Shown: positions 8,912 through 17,847, counted from the first letter of the stretch. The stretch is DNA of 64,000 bases from Candidatus Bathyarchaeota archaeon (GCA_004376295.1 SOJZ01000004.1:1-64000), one strand, 5' to 3'. The notes: generated by a model from the letters alone, not told the origin. A program made the numbers and translations.

Positions 8912-10237
8912 TTACGGGATCCTAAGTTTTTTTCCAAAAAATGGAAGCTTCTTCCTTCTCAATGTTTTCATCATCTTTCTCATCATTAAGTGTTGTTTAA
9001 GAAGTTCTTTCACTTCTTTATCGGTGGCGCCTGCCCCTCGGGCTACGCGTCGTATTCTGGATGCATTGAAGATTTTTGGTTTTTCCCTCTCAGTTGGCGT
9101 CATTGATTCAATGATTACCTTCCATCTTTCTAGGCGATCTTCAGCGATGTCCATTTGGTCTTCGGGTATGTCATAAGAAAAACCGGGAATCATCTTCAGA
9201 AGATGTCGAAGCGGTCCCATGCTTTTCATGGATTCGAATTGTTCGTACATGTCCGTGAGAGTGAATCTTCCGCTCAGAAACGCTCGCATCTTCTTCTCCG
9301 GAGCCTTTATCTCTGCCTCGCGCACTTTTTCGATGAGTGTTTGGAGGTCGCCCATGCCTAACAGTCTGCCTACGAATCGTGACGGGACAAAGGATTCTAT
9401 ATCGTTGATTTTTTCGCCTGTGCCGATGAATTTTATGGGTGCTCCTATTGCTGCGACGGCTGAGAGTGCGCCTCCTCCTCTCGCGGAGCCGTCTAGTTTT
9501 GCAACTAAAATTGATCCGATTGGTGTGGCCTCATGGAATGCCTTTGCTTGTATTGCTGCTTGTTGGCCTATGGTGCCGTCGACTACTAAGATCACTTCTG
9601 TGGGTTTGACTGCTTTTTCCATTTCTTTCATTTCTTTGATCAGGCGTGTCTCGTCTTTGTGTCGTCCAGCGGTGTCGATGAGGATTACGTCGTATTTGGG
9701 AAATTGTTTTAGTCCGTCTCGGGCAACTGTGACGGAATTTTTTGTTTTCGAGTCTCCGTAGACGGGAACGTTTATGCGTTTGGCTAGTTGTTCTAGTTGT
9801 GCGAGTGCGCCTGGTCTGTAGGTGTCTGTGCAGACGAGTGCTGTTTTTAGTCCTCTTTTTTGGAAGTATCTCGCAAGTTTTGCCGCAGCTGTAGTTTTGC
9901 CTGAGCCTTGTATTCCCACAAGCATGAGGATGTTTGTTTTTCCAGTCTTTATCTTCAGTGGAGCGGGTTTTTCGCCTAGGAAGCGTGTAAGTTCTTCGTA
10001 GACCACTTTTATTACGTGTTCTCGTCTGGGCACTCCTGGTGGAAGTTTTTCTCCTAAAGCTCTGTCTTCTATTCGTTTCGAGATTTCAAGAACAAGCTTC
10101 ACGTTAACATCCGCTTGGAGTAATGCCCGTTGAATGTCACGGACCAACTCCTTTACAGTAGCCTCATCCACGATAGGAGCTCGGAAAATCTTCTTTAACG
10201 CACTGTATAGGCCTTTTCCCAGCGTTTGGAGTGCCAT
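8912..10237 (-). CDS. srp54: Signal recognition particle GTPase SRP54
   Basis: Cytosolic GTPase that binds 7S RNA and signal sequences and targets ribosomes to the membrane. The N-domain helices are followed by the G-domain: P-loop GIQGSGKTT (108-116), DTAGRH and the TKLDG-like motif VAKLDGSARGGG. The Met-rich M-domain ends MMRKMMKTLRRKKLPFF. Length 441 aa is typical. Promoter-like AT-rich sequence lies upstream at about 10265-10280 on the minus strand. Confidence 0.97.
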   Translation of the reverse strand: MALQTLGKGLYSALKKIFRAPIVDEATVKELVRDIQRALLQADVNVKLVLEISKRIEDRALGEKLPPGVPRREHVIKVVYEELTRFLGEKPAPLKIKTGKTNILMLVGIQGSGKTTAAAKLARYFQKRGLKTALVCTDTYRPGALAQLEQLAKRINVPVYGDSKTKNSVTVARDGLKQFPKYDVILIDTAGRHKDETRLIKEMKEMEKAVKPTEVILVVDGTIGQQAAIQAKAFHEATPIGSILVAKLDGSARGGGALSAVAAIGAPIKFIGTGEKINDIESFVPSRFVGRLLGMGDLQTLIEKVREAEIKAPEKKMRAFLSGRFTLTDMYEQFESMKSMGPLRHLLKMIPGFSYDIPEDQMDIAEDRLERWKVIIESMTPTEREKPKIFNASRIRRVARGAGATDKEVKELLKQHLMMRKMMKTLRRKKLPFFGKKLRIP

Positions 10238-10555
10238 CGGTTATTCATTGCCCTCTTTGTTCTTATGTTATATCTATTTCTCTGCTCACACTTCTTTATT
10301 AAGTAAGTTATTTGCTAGTAAAAAACCGAGATGCGAAATAATGCCATTATTAAGATGTGACTTTGTTCCATTCTGTAAAAGTTTGAGACTACTCACCCAA
10401 AAGAATCTGAAAAAAAGCCTACAAACAAAAACAAAACCAAAGACAACCTACAACACTTCACTAAAAATTCCTCTCAACTCTAAATACATATTTGATTCTC
10501 ATTCACCATAACCCTTTTCTCCCACAGGAACAAACCTAAACAGGGGAAACAAACC
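10238..10555. other. Divergent intergenic region between srp54 and the PAC2 gene
   Basis: About 320 bases without a supportable gene. The left part carries a minus-strand TATA-like stretch (about 10265-10280) for srp54. The right part carries AAATACATATTTG (about 10480-10492), suitable as the plus-strand TATA box, and AGGGGAAAC just before the PAC2 ATG. The middle is A/C-rich and has no RNA structure I recognise. Confidence 0.5.
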
Positions 10556-11299
10556 ATGTCACAACCCGTAAGAATCATAGAAAAAAAGCCTATACCTACT
10601 GAAGCATTGATGCTTCACGGACTTCCAGACGTGGGCCTAGTCGGACTCATCGCAACCTCCTACATAATATCTGAACTCGACCTAGACGAAATAGCATACG
10701 TAGACTCAGACCTCCTCCCACCAGTGGTTGTACTACATGAAGGCCTACCACACGCTCCACTACGAATCTACGGAGGCAAAAACATAATCGCAACAATCTC
10801 TGAGATGGCGATCCCCGCCGCGGCAATCCATCCCGTCATGCGAAAACTTACCGACTGGGCACAATCAAAAAAGGTGAAAATGATTCTGTCAATCGGGGGG
10901 ATGCCATTAGAAAACAGACAAGACATTAAGGAGCCAAAGGTTTTTTGCGCCGCATCAAACAGAGACCTTCTTGATATGTTAGATAAGAAAGGATTGAACA
11001 TTTTGAAGGAAGGCTACATGGTTGGACCTCAAGCACTTACCATGCGATATTGCGCCGAGAGAAAACTTTCAGCCATAGTCCTTCTAGCCCAATCGTTTTA
11101 TAACTACCCGGACCCAGAAGCGGCAGCCGTTGCAATCAACGAACTTGCCAAAATAGCCGAACTAAAAATAGACATTTCCAAACTGCTTGAGAAAGGAGAG
11201 GAAATCCGATTGAGAGCGAGAGACATCATGAAACGAACCCAACGCGAATTGACCCAAATGAAAAAGTCGCGGGAATACGACCTTCCGCTATACGTTTAG
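10556..11299 (+). CDS. Proteasome assembly chaperone (PAC2) family protein
   Basis: A 247-aa PAC2-fold protein. The conserved N-terminal GLPDVGLVGLIATSYII and the central LSIGGMP are typical of the archaeal family related to PbaA/PbaB, which bind proteasome-like partners. The exact role of this archaeal clade is not settled. Start ATG has AGGGGAAAC upstream. The downstream Hsp20 gene begins 12 bases after the stop, giving a protein-quality-control pair. Confidence 0.85.
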   Translation: MSQPVRIIEKKPIPTEALMLHGLPDVGLVGLIATSYIISELDLDEIAYVDSDLLPPVVVLHEGLPHAPLRIYGGKNIIATISEMAIPAAAIHPVMRKLTDWAQSKKVKMILSIGGMPLENRQDIKEPKVFCAASNRDLLDMLDKKGLNILKEGYMVGPQALTMRYCAERKLSAIVLLAQSFYNYPDPEAAAVAINELAKIAELKIDISKLLEKGEEIRLRARDIMKRTQRELTQMKKSREYDLPLYV

Positions 11300-11311
11300 G
11301 AGGAAAATGCA

Positions 11312-11764
11312 TTGACGCATAAAAGACAAAGAAAACGATCAATCTTCGATATAATGAGCGATTACGTAGAAGACTTCAAAACTTGGGCTGAAGAAATGAT
11401 CGAGTCTGCCACCAGTGAGCGTCCTAGCTGGGACATCGAATCCTGTTCGCTTGAACCGCTATGCAACATTTTCGTCACAACAAAAGAGGTAGTGGTCACC
11501 GCAGATCTCCCTTGCATAGAACCCAAAACAGTTAGGGTCGAGGCAATAGGCGAAGACCTGATCGAAATAGAGGCAAAGATGAAACGAAAGGTACATTTCG
11601 ACGACTTCGGCATTACCCATCGGAAGGGTGAGTTCTCCGCATTCCTTTGCCAAACCCGCATCCCAGTGCCCATCAAGCTTGAACAAATGAAAGTCTCCCT
11701 CAAACACGGTATTCTAGAAATACGTCTACCGAGGAAAAAAGGTTACGAAATCAAAGTAGAGTGA
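11312..11764 (+). CDS. Small heat-shock protein (Hsp20/alpha-crystallin)
   Basis: The alpha-crystallin domain covers about residues 50-150: VVVTADLPC, then the EAKMKRKVHFDDFGITHRKGEF loop, and GILEIRLPRKKG at the C-terminus. It acts as an ATP-independent holdase. The start is TTG at 11312. AGGAGG lies eight bases upstream, and the nearby ATG is out of frame and stops after two codons. It lacks a clear C-terminal I-x-I anchor beyond EIKVE. Confidence 0.88.
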   Translation: MTHKRQRKRSIFDIMSDYVEDFKTWAEEMIESATSERPSWDIESCSLEPLCNIFVTTKEVVVTADLPCIEPKTVRVEAIGEDLIEIEAKMKRKVHFDDFGITHRKGEFSAFLCQTRIPVPIKLEQMKVSLKHGILEIRLPRKKGYEIKVE

Positions 11765-11776
11765 ACTGAAAATTGG

Positions 11777-12172
11777 TTAACCTTTCGTCCGCGTTATTTT
11801 TGTCCTGCCCAAAATGCGCCAGAATTCAACCTCAACACCGGAGACAAGCTTTGACTTCAATTTTTCCTCTTCAGGAAAGGGCACTTCAAATATTTCGTAT
11901 GTTTCAAGGTCCATCACCTGAACAGCCGAGGGCAACATCGCAACGACTTGACCTCCCTTTTTCTCGATCATGGGTACCTCAACTTGTGCACTAACCGGCT
12001 TGACGAACGTTCTTTTCGCTCCATCAAATGTGCCTATGGCTACGATTCTTGCCTTTGAAGAGCCGTGTTTTCCCGGCTTTGACTTTGTTAAACCGACGAT
12101 GCGGCATGGTTCTCCGTCAAGGATTACGTAACTGCCAACTCTCAAGTCTCCTACTTCCATCGGCTTGCTCAT
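11777..12172 (-). CDS. eif5a: Translation initiation factor aIF5A
   Basis: Archaeal IF5A, 131 aa, rescues ribosomes stalled at polyproline and similar sequences. The hypusination loop is KSKPGKHGSSKA, so the modified lysine is Lys35. The C-terminal OB domain follows (VQVMDLETYEIFEVPFP). It is convergent with the Hsp20 gene, with only 12 bases between stops. ATG with TGAAAGAAAG upstream; SD is weak. Confidence 0.96.
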   Translation of the reverse strand: MSKPMEVGDLRVGSYVILDGEPCRIVGLTKSKPGKHGSSKARIVAIGTFDGAKRTFVKPVSAQVEVPMIEKKGGQVVAMLPSAVQVMDLETYEIFEVPFPEEEKLKSKLVSGVEVEFWRILGRTKITRTKG

Positions 12173-12314
12173 CTTTCTTTCACCTCGTCACACAGCAATT
12201 CTTACAACGTGATTTATAGATTAAGGTATCGCTGTAACGTTATGAATTAACGGGTGAATTAACCATTTAAATAGTTAGTTTTCGGCATTCTCTTATATCG
12301 GGTTTAAGCAGTAA

Positions 12315-13190
12315 ATGTTAGTTGTTGCGTTGGAGGAAATAGAACTGTTTAACGCCGTGGGTTTAGTTGCACGCGTTGACCGTAAAGCTGCGTTGAAACT
12401 TGCAACAAAACTAGTAACTCACCTTGAAGCTAAAGGACTGTCTATATTTCTTGAGCCAAAACTAGCAAAGCATATCAACAAGACCGAAGCCGCTATGCCG
12501 CTGAAAAAAATGAAAACTGACCTTATCGTCACAATAGGCGGCGACGGCACCATTCTGAGGACATGCCTTCGAATTCCGAAGCCTGAGCCACCCATTCTAG
12601 CCATTAACATGGGTGTGCGGGGCTTCCTAGCAGAAGTCAATCCCAAGGAAGGATTAAATGCTGTGAACATGTGTTTGGAAGGAAAATTCACGCTTGAACG
12701 TTACATGAAACTTGCATCTTTTATAGCAGGCACCCGACTGCCCGACGGTTTGAATGAAGTTTTCATTACGTCGCACACGCCGGCTAAGCTTTTGTACGCT
12801 AGAATATGGAAGGATGGTGAGGCGGTAGCAGAATGCCGAGCTGACGGAGTAGTGGTTGCGTCTCAAGCTGGCTCAACAGGATATTCATTGTCGGGAGGTG
12901 GCCCAGTGCTGGACCCGGAAGTTGACGCTTTCGTTTTAACTCCTATTTGCCCACTCACCGTTTTTCATCCTATAGTTTTTTCTGCAAAATCCACAGTTAG
13001 CATCGAGCTTCTTAAACCTAAAAGGGCGGTTGTGGTGATAGACGGGGATTATCAAATGAACATGGAACCGAAGAATCCACGCATTACGATTAAAAAGTCA
13101 GAATACGAGTCCTCTTTCGTTCGATTTGAAGGCAATTTTTATCATCGTTTGAAGGGTAGGCTTCTTTTCTCTAGAGGGGAAAAGTTCTGA
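12315..13190 (+). CDS. nadK: NAD kinase
   Basis: Phosphorylates NAD to NADP. The glycine-rich motif TIGGDGTILR (73-82) and the second conserved block SQAGSTGYSLSGGGPV are clear; length 291 aa is normal for archaeal PpnK. There is no SD before the ATG. A TATATC element about 20 bases upstream suggests a leaderless transcript. An internal GGAGG near codon 6 is not followed by a usable start. Its end overlaps the inferred nob1 start by four bases. Confidence 0.94.
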   Translation: MLVVALEEIELFNAVGLVARVDRKAALKLATKLVTHLEAKGLSIFLEPKLAKHINKTEAAMPLKKMKTDLIVTIGGDGTILRTCLRIPKPEPPILAINMGVRGFLAEVNPKEGLNAVNMCLEGKFTLERYMKLASFIAGTRLPDGLNEVFITSHTPAKLLYARIWKDGEAVAECRADGVVVASQAGSTGYSLSGGGPVLDPEVDAFVLTPICPLTVFHPIVFSAKSTVSIELLKPKRAVVVIDGDYQMNMEPKNPRITIKKSEYESSFVRFEGNFYHRLKGRLLFSRGEKF

Positions 13191-13732
13191 CGGCCATTAA
13201 GAGGAAAGCCCTCGTCTTAGATGCTTCTGCGTTTATAGCTGGCTTTGATCCTCTTTCAGTTAATGATAGACAATATTCGGTTCCTAGAGTGGGAGAAGAA
13301 CTCTTTCCAAACTCGTTGCCTTCTGTGCGGTTCAACACAGCAGTGGAAGGTGGGAGATTAAGAGTTAGGGCGCCGAGCACATCTTTCCTAGAAAAGGTTG
13401 AGGAAGCTTCTAAAAAGGTTGGAGATGTGCTCCTTTCTAAGGCGGATAGGCAGGTTTTGGCTCTGGCTCTCGAATTGAAGGATGAGGGTTATGATCCGCG
13501 GATTGTGACGGATGATTATTCTATTCAGAATGTGGCTAATCTGGTGGGAGTAGAGTTTGCTTCTCTCATGACTTTTGGCATACGATATCGTTTATATTGG
13601 ATTAAATATTGTCCCGCTTGTCATCGGAAATATCCTTCGGATTATAAACATAAACACTGTGAAGTTTGTGGCACTGAAGTTAAGAGAAGACCTCTGAAAA
13701 GAAAGCCTGTAAGAAAACAGGGAAAGAGATAG
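13187..13732 (+). CDS. nob1: rRNA maturation endonuclease Nob1, apparent CTG start
   Basis: The PIN-domain ribonuclease that trims the 3' end of 16S rRNA. The catalytic acidic residues lie in LVLDASAFIAG, SKADRQVLALA and VTDDYSIQN. A zinc ribbon follows (CPACHRKYPSDYKHKHCEVC). The conserved first strand, containing the first catalytic Asp, lies upstream of the first canonical codon (GTG 13289). In frame, only CTG at 13187 is available after the TAG at 13172; it overlaps the nadK stop and has GAGGGG seven bases upstream. I infer CTG initiation, giving 181 aa. A GTG start would delete the active site. Confidence 0.88.
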   Translation: MTAIKRKALVLDASAFIAGFDPLSVNDRQYSVPRVGEELFPNSLPSVRFNTAVEGGRLRVRAPSTSFLEKVEEASKKVGDVLLSKADRQVLALALELKDEGYDPRIVTDDYSIQNVANLVGVEFASLMTFGIRYRLYWIKYCPACHRKYPSDYKHKHCEVCGTEVKRRPLKRKPVRKQGKR

Positions 13733-14131
13733 AGTTTTGCTGCGCTTTTTTGTTATTGTCGTGCTAGAATCGCTAGTGGAAGCCGTATTCGTGCACTTTG
13801 GCATCTGACGCTATACGAACCCCACCTTCCTAGGCATTCCCTTCTGATTCCGTTTGGCTTTCGGAACGCCCACCCTGATCGGGGAGGAGCAGGTCCGCAC
13901 CATCAATTTGATGTAAGAAGAAACAAGTTCCTTGTGAGCGCACGCATTTTTGGACCAGATTAGGTGGAGACAACGAGGAAGAAAGCAAACACTTGAACGC
14001 TATTAAGAAAATGAGTCTTACAAGGCAAGAAAAGGAGAAAATCCTTAGAGAAGACATCAGAAAGGTTTTGGAGGCTGAATCATGGTAATTGACGAGTGCA
14101 CAACCGAAGATTTAAACGCAATTACATAGTT
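13733..14131. other. Intergenic region with no confident gene
   Basis: About 400 bases between nob1 and the tRNA. One plus-strand frame stays open from about 13750 to a TAG near 13950 (reading ...GFRNAHPDRGGAGPHHQFDV...), but it has no start codon. A second frame then reads EEESKHLNAIKKMSLTRQEK and stops near 14085. This could be a decayed, frame-shifted gene. A small hairpin (TTCCG/CGGAA) lies near 13850. I see no tRNA, rRNA or clear box C/D signature. Confidence 0.3.
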
Positions 14132-14186
14132 TGGCGCCGGGGAAGGGATTTGAACCCTTGAGGCTCAAAGAGCCACTGGATCTCGA

Positions 14187-14228
14187 CTCTGCCCCTCCTC
14201 CTAAGCTTCTATGATAGGAAAAAAGGGT
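14187..14228 (-). other. tRNA-Ser intron 2, anticodon loop
   Basis: A 42-nt insertion between positions 32 and 33 (31/32 is also possible), not at the canonical 37/38. Its ends pair as CCCTTTTTTCCT with AGGAGGAGGGG, allowing G-U pairs, which places both splice sites next to a helix as the archaeal splicing endonuclease requires. Confidence 0.75.
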
Positions 14229-14252
14229 GTCCAGCGCATTACCACTCTGCCA

Positions 14253-14296
14253 CCCCATGCTGAGACACGACATGTCTTGGCAACGGAGGACTAATA
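14253..14296 (-). other. tRNA-Ser intron 1, acceptor/D-arm junction (non-canonical)
   Basis: A 44-nt insertion separates the 5' acceptor strand from position 8 and the D-arm. Both borders carry GGGGT, so the exact cut can slide within that repeat. The insert contains a hairpin with arms AGACA/TGTCT. An intron this close to the 5' end is rare but known from some crenarchaeal tRNAs. I did not verify a strict bulge-helix-bulge motif. Confidence 0.75.
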
Positions 14297-14437
14297 CCCC
14301 GGCCCGAGTCTTCCCCAAACCCTCAAAGCCACTCTACATCTAAAAGCATTTTGTTCCACACAACAAGTTACGACAAACCAAAACAACAAACAATGCTCAC
14401 AAAAAAATAATCAGAAAGCAACTATAACAGAAGCCAT

Positions 14438-14501
14438 GACCCCCCTAGGTAGGGGGGTCTAGAAAGAGAGAGACGCAAAATAACGTAACAAAACATAAAC
14501 C
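14438..14501 (+). repeat. Dispersed G-run element, copy 1
   Basis: A perfect 10-bp inverted repeat GACCCCCCTA/TAGGGGGGTC (14438-14459) followed by TAGAAAGAGAGAGACGC, then ATAACGTAACAAAACATAAACCT. The same right-hand tail occurs at 48329-48388 and 58609-58677 in the same orientation. Here it abuts the 3' end of the AbrB-PhoU gene, so on the minus strand it is a pyrimidine-rich tract followed by a hairpin just after the stop codon. Confidence 0.75.
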
Positions 14502-15482
14502 TTAAACAGGCTTAGGCATCACCAAATCAGCAATATCCACGCTGTTATCATAAATCCGATTCATTAAAGAAGCCACAGCAAGAACATGCGTAGCAACATC
14601 AACAGACAAACCACCAACTTCAGCCTCAACCTCACCAAACACAGATAAAACATTCTCTCTTTCATTCCTCACAGATTCAGCCACCGAAACATTGCGAGAG
14701 AACACAGCCTTCAAGGCATTCTCATGTGCCTCATAAACCAACCTGTGAAAACGCATAACAAGCTGCAACAACTTCTTCGGAAGCTTCACACCCTTCAACT
14801 TAACCACTTTATCAGCAATTTGAACAGAACGATCACCAATTGACTCAACCAAACTAGCCATCAAACGATAATCCAAACAATCAATAGGAAGCACACCCAG
14901 CTTCTCGCTCAAACCCGGATTCTGAACAACCGTCCGCAGACTACGCACCAAAAGAAAATACAACCGATTGACCTCGTTGTCCCTCGCAACCACATTCTTA
15001 GCCAAATGCACATCGCCCTCAACCAAAGCAGTCACAGCATCCCGATGCATATCAGACGCAATAGAATATTCACGGCGAAGAACCTTCTCAGGCGGAAAAG
15101 TAGAAGGCTCCAAAAGACACTGCATAACAATTTTGGAGTAGTCTTCCTCAATGATTTCTAAGCCAACCAAACCACTCGATGCCTGCTTAACACGCTCACG
15201 ATCAACAGGGCTTATCCTATCCTTCGCCTCAACCCGAATAACATCATAACCCAACAGATACTTCCCAACAATCTCACGATCAAGATACGGAGAAGGTTTA
15301 ACCAATGCCACCCGCGGAACATGCTCCACATCATATTTCGGATCAACACAAAGCCGCCCATCAGCCATCTCAGAAACGGCAACAACGGAACTACGCTGAA
15401 GCCCACTTCGCTCAGCCCACTCTTTAGGCAAGCAAACAAAAAAAGTCCCACCACTTGTCCTCTGAACTTTCCGCAAATCCAT
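14502..15482 (-). CDS. AbrB-like/PhoU domain regulator
   Basis: A 326-aa archaeal protein with an N-terminal swapped-hairpin AbrB/SpoVT-type segment (VQRTSGGTFFVCLPKEWAERSG) followed by a helical PhoU domain carrying acidic motifs such as ESIGDRSVQIADKV. Such proteins are usually annotated as phosphate uptake regulators. No Pst transporter is present in this window, so a link to phosphate is only by family. ATG start; a short AT-rich divergent region separates it from DUF429. Confidence 0.82.
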   Translation of the reverse strand: MDLRKVQRTSGGTFFVCLPKEWAERSGLQRSSVVAVSEMADGRLCVDPKYDVEHVPRVALVKPSPYLDREIVGKYLLGYDVIRVEAKDRISPVDRERVKQASSGLVGLEIIEEDYSKIVMQCLLEPSTFPPEKVLRREYSIASDMHRDAVTALVEGDVHLAKNVVARDNEVNRLYFLLVRSLRTVVQNPGLSEKLGVLPIDCLDYRLMASLVESIGDRSVQIADKVVKLKGVKLPKKLLQLVMRFHRLVYEAHENALKAVFSRNVSVAESVRNERENVLSVFGEVEAEVGGLSVDVATHVLAVASLMNRIYDNSVDIADLVMPKPV

Positions 15483-15548
15483 ATCAAACCCTCAATGCAA
15501 ATATTAACTCAACTGAATAATAATCTATTATTAAAAGATAGATGAACA

Positions 15549-16145
15549 ATGTCAGGATTGACGGAAAACATCATAATAGGTATAGACTTGGCGGGAACAG
15601 AGACTAACCCAACAGGATGGGCTATGTGGAAAAACAAAGTTATCTCCACCTGCCACTTACACGAAAACAAACAAATCTTAGATTGTTCACTAACTCTTAA
15701 ACCAACCCTCATCGCGATAGACGCTCCCCTCAGCCTGCCGACCAAAGGCGCTATGAGAAAAGCGGATAAAGAGATGCGCAAACATGGATATCCTGTTCTT
15801 CCTCCACGCTTCCCAGCAATGAAAAAATTAACCTTAAGAGCAATAGAAATCACTAAAAAAATCATAAAAGAAGGATTCGACATAATTGAGGTTCATCTGG
15901 CATCTACTCGCAAGGCGTTGAAAATGCCCACAAAGGACTGGCAAAAAATTCAACAGATTTTCATAAGCATGGGTTTAGAGGCATACTTGAAAACACGTAC
16001 ATTGACGCCCCACGAAACTGACGCCGTGACTGCTGTCTTAACTGCACACCTTTACCTAAAAGGAAAAACAGAGCTAATAGGAGACGATAAAGAAGGCTAC
16101 ATTGTTATCCCAATAAAGAGTGGTTGGAGAACGCTACAACTATGA
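15549..16145 (+). CDS. DUF429 family protein (predicted nuclease fold)
   Basis: A 198-aa protein with the RNase H-like start IIIGIDLAGTETNPTGWA, an internal LIAIDAPLSLPTKGAMRKADKEMR and a later HETDAVTAVLTAHLY, all typical of DUF429. Biochemical function is not established. Its stop overlaps the PolD small-subunit ATG (ATGA), so the two are translationally coupled, which hints at a DNA-related role. Confidence 0.82.
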   Translation: MSGLTENIIIGIDLAGTETNPTGWAMWKNKVISTCHLHENKQILDCSLTLKPTLIAIDAPLSLPTKGAMRKADKEMRKHGYPVLPPRFPAMKKLTLRAIEITKKIIKEGFDIIEVHLASTRKALKMPTKDWQKIQQIFISMGLEAYLKTRTLTPHETDAVTAVLTAHLYLKGKTELIGDDKEGYIVIPIKSGWRTLQL

Positions 16146-17689
16146 GCGACAGACTTCAAAGAGCAGTTTCCTTTACAATAGCAGCAGGATATCAACTCGA
16201 TAAACAAGCCTTCGATTTTTTAAACACACTTTCTCAAACGGAAGATCCTGTTAAATTAATGGAAGAAGTGGTCAAAAAAATAAAAAATCTCTCTCAGAAA
16301 ACTTTGTTCATACAGCGAAGTTTTCTAGAAGAGATTGTGGAAAAGACTCTTCCAGAAGTGAAAGAAGAGAAACCTAGTTTGCCTACGCCTCCGTCGCCAA
16401 TTCTAGAAGCCAAGAAGGTTTTTCACGCATATGCGAAAGACATCGACGCGGATATAAAAGTAATAGAAGACCCTACAGATGAAATATGTGAAACCGGGTC
16501 CATTGAAGAGTATTTAGAGTATTTTCAAGATCGCTTCCAAAGAACACAGAGATTTCTAAGAAGAAGAATGGATGTCAAAGATGCCACATCCATATCGGAG
16601 GCGCTTAAATCTTCAGTTAACACAAAGGTTAAGATCATTGGCATGGTCACTGAGAAACGGCAACGAAAGCAAAGGATATTCTTGACCGTTGAAGACTTGG
16701 AAGCCAGCGCCACTGTACTTGTGACCCCAAGCACAAGCCAAGAGGTCATAAAAAAGGCACACATGTTACTATTAGACCAAGTTATTTGCATAAAAGCCAT
16801 CAAAGGAAGAAACGATTTGTTTATCGCAGAAGACATTGTTTGGCCCGACATGCCCAAAAGAAAACCCAACAAAGCCTCAATACCAGTTTATGCAGCACTC
16901 ATATCAGACTTACATATCGGAAGCAAAATGTTTATGCGAGAAGAGTTTAGCCGGTTTGTGCTTTGGTTAAATGGGAAGTTCGGAAATGAAAATTTGAAGA
17001 ATCTAGCAAGTCATGTCAAATATGTGGTGATTGCCGGCGATCTTGTAGATGGGATAGGGATTTATCCGGGGCAGTTAGACGAACTGGCGATAACAGATAT
17101 TTATGAACAGTATGGAATGGTCTCGAAATTCATTGAACAAATCCCAGATTATATCGAATTGATAATAATACCTGGAAACCACGATGCGTCCCGGAGGGCA
17201 TTACCTCAGCCCGCCATACCTAAAGATTATGCAGAGCCACTCTGTGAAGCTAGAAAAGTATATTCCCTAGGAAACCCAAGCACTGTGAGGCTTCACGAAG
17301 TCGAACTGCTTCTGTATCATGGACGTAGCCTAGATGATATTGTTGCGTCCATTCCAAACGTAAGCTTTCAAACTCCAGACAAAGCCATGAAACTTCTTCT
17401 ACAAAGCAGACATTTAGCGCCCGTTTACGGAAAAAAAACGCCTATAGCACCAGAAAAAAAGGACTTCATGATTATAGAAAGACCCCCAGACATTTTCCAC
17501 GCCGGACATGTGCACGTAATAAAATATGACACTTACCGAGGAACACTTATCGTTAACTCGGGGGCTTGGCAAAAACAGACTGAATTCCAAAAGAAAATGG
17601 GGGTTACTCCCAACCCAGGAATCGCTCCAATCGTAAACCTTCAAACATTACAAGTTACACCCATCAATTTTGCAGCATCCTATACGTGA
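16142..17689 (+). CDS. polB: DNA polymerase D small subunit (DP1), 3'-5' exonuclease
   Basis: The proofreading subunit of archaeal PolD. A variable N-terminal helical region and an OB domain (SVNTKVKIIGMVTE, about 165) precede a calcineurin-like phosphoesterase: SDLHIGSK, GDLVDGIG, PGNHDASR and HAGHVHV supply the metal ligands. Length about 515 aa. I chose ATG 16142, which overlaps the DUF429 stop, over the upstream TTG 16124. The large subunit lies 13 kb away at 29198. Confidence 0.95.
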   Translation: MSDRLQRAVSFTIAAGYQLDKQAFDFLNTLSQTEDPVKLMEEVVKKIKNLSQKTLFIQRSFLEEIVEKTLPEVKEEKPSLPTPPSPILEAKKVFHAYAKDIDADIKVIEDPTDEICETGSIEEYLEYFQDRFQRTQRFLRRRMDVKDATSISEALKSSVNTKVKIIGMVTEKRQRKQRIFLTVEDLEASATVLVTPSTSQEVIKKAHMLLLDQVICIKAIKGRNDLFIAEDIVWPDMPKRKPNKASIPVYAALISDLHIGSKMFMREEFSRFVLWLNGKFGNENLKNLASHVKYVVIAGDLVDGIGIYPGQLDELAITDIYEQYGMVSKFIEQIPDYIELIIIPGNHDASRRALPQPAIPKDYAEPLCEARKVYSLGNPSTVRLHEVELLLYHGRSLDDIVASIPNVSFQTPDKAMKLLLQSRHLAPVYGKKTPIAPEKKDFMIIERPPDIFHAGHVHVIKYDTYRGTLIVNSGAWQKQTEFQKKMGVTPNPGIAPIVNLQTLQVTPINFAASYT

Positions 17690-17847
17690 CAATTTGTGTA
17701 ACAAGTCTAGTCACCTAGGTAAGTTCAGAAATGACTTCTCCATACTTGGACAGCTGATAATGCTTTCAGATAATTTATGAATTGAACCATATTTCTTGAA
17801 GGCTCTCTCGCGAACTCACCAATCCTCAAACAGTTGTACCGTTATTT

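Larger units (their letters stand above)
14132..14303 (-). tRNA. tRNA-Ser(CGA) with two introns
   Basis: On the minus strand the ends pair perfectly: GCCGGGG (14303-14297) with CCCCGGC, then discriminator G and an encoded CCA (14134-14132). T-arm AAGGG-TTCAAAT-CCCTT, a long variable arm GGCTC-TTT-GAGCC, anticodon stem CTGGA/TCCAG and D-stem GCA/TGC are all present. Removing 44 nt after the acceptor strand and 42 nt in the anticodon loop leaves a class II tRNA of about 83 nt plus CCA, with loop C-T-CGA-G-A. The anticodon CGA, long variable arm and G73 point to serine (UCG codons). Confidence 0.9.

Noticed and set aside
13766-13786. AGAATCGCTAGTGGAAG resembles a 16S rRNA segment
   Set aside because: Only about a dozen bases match and the flanks do not continue the rRNA sequence, so it is taken as chance.
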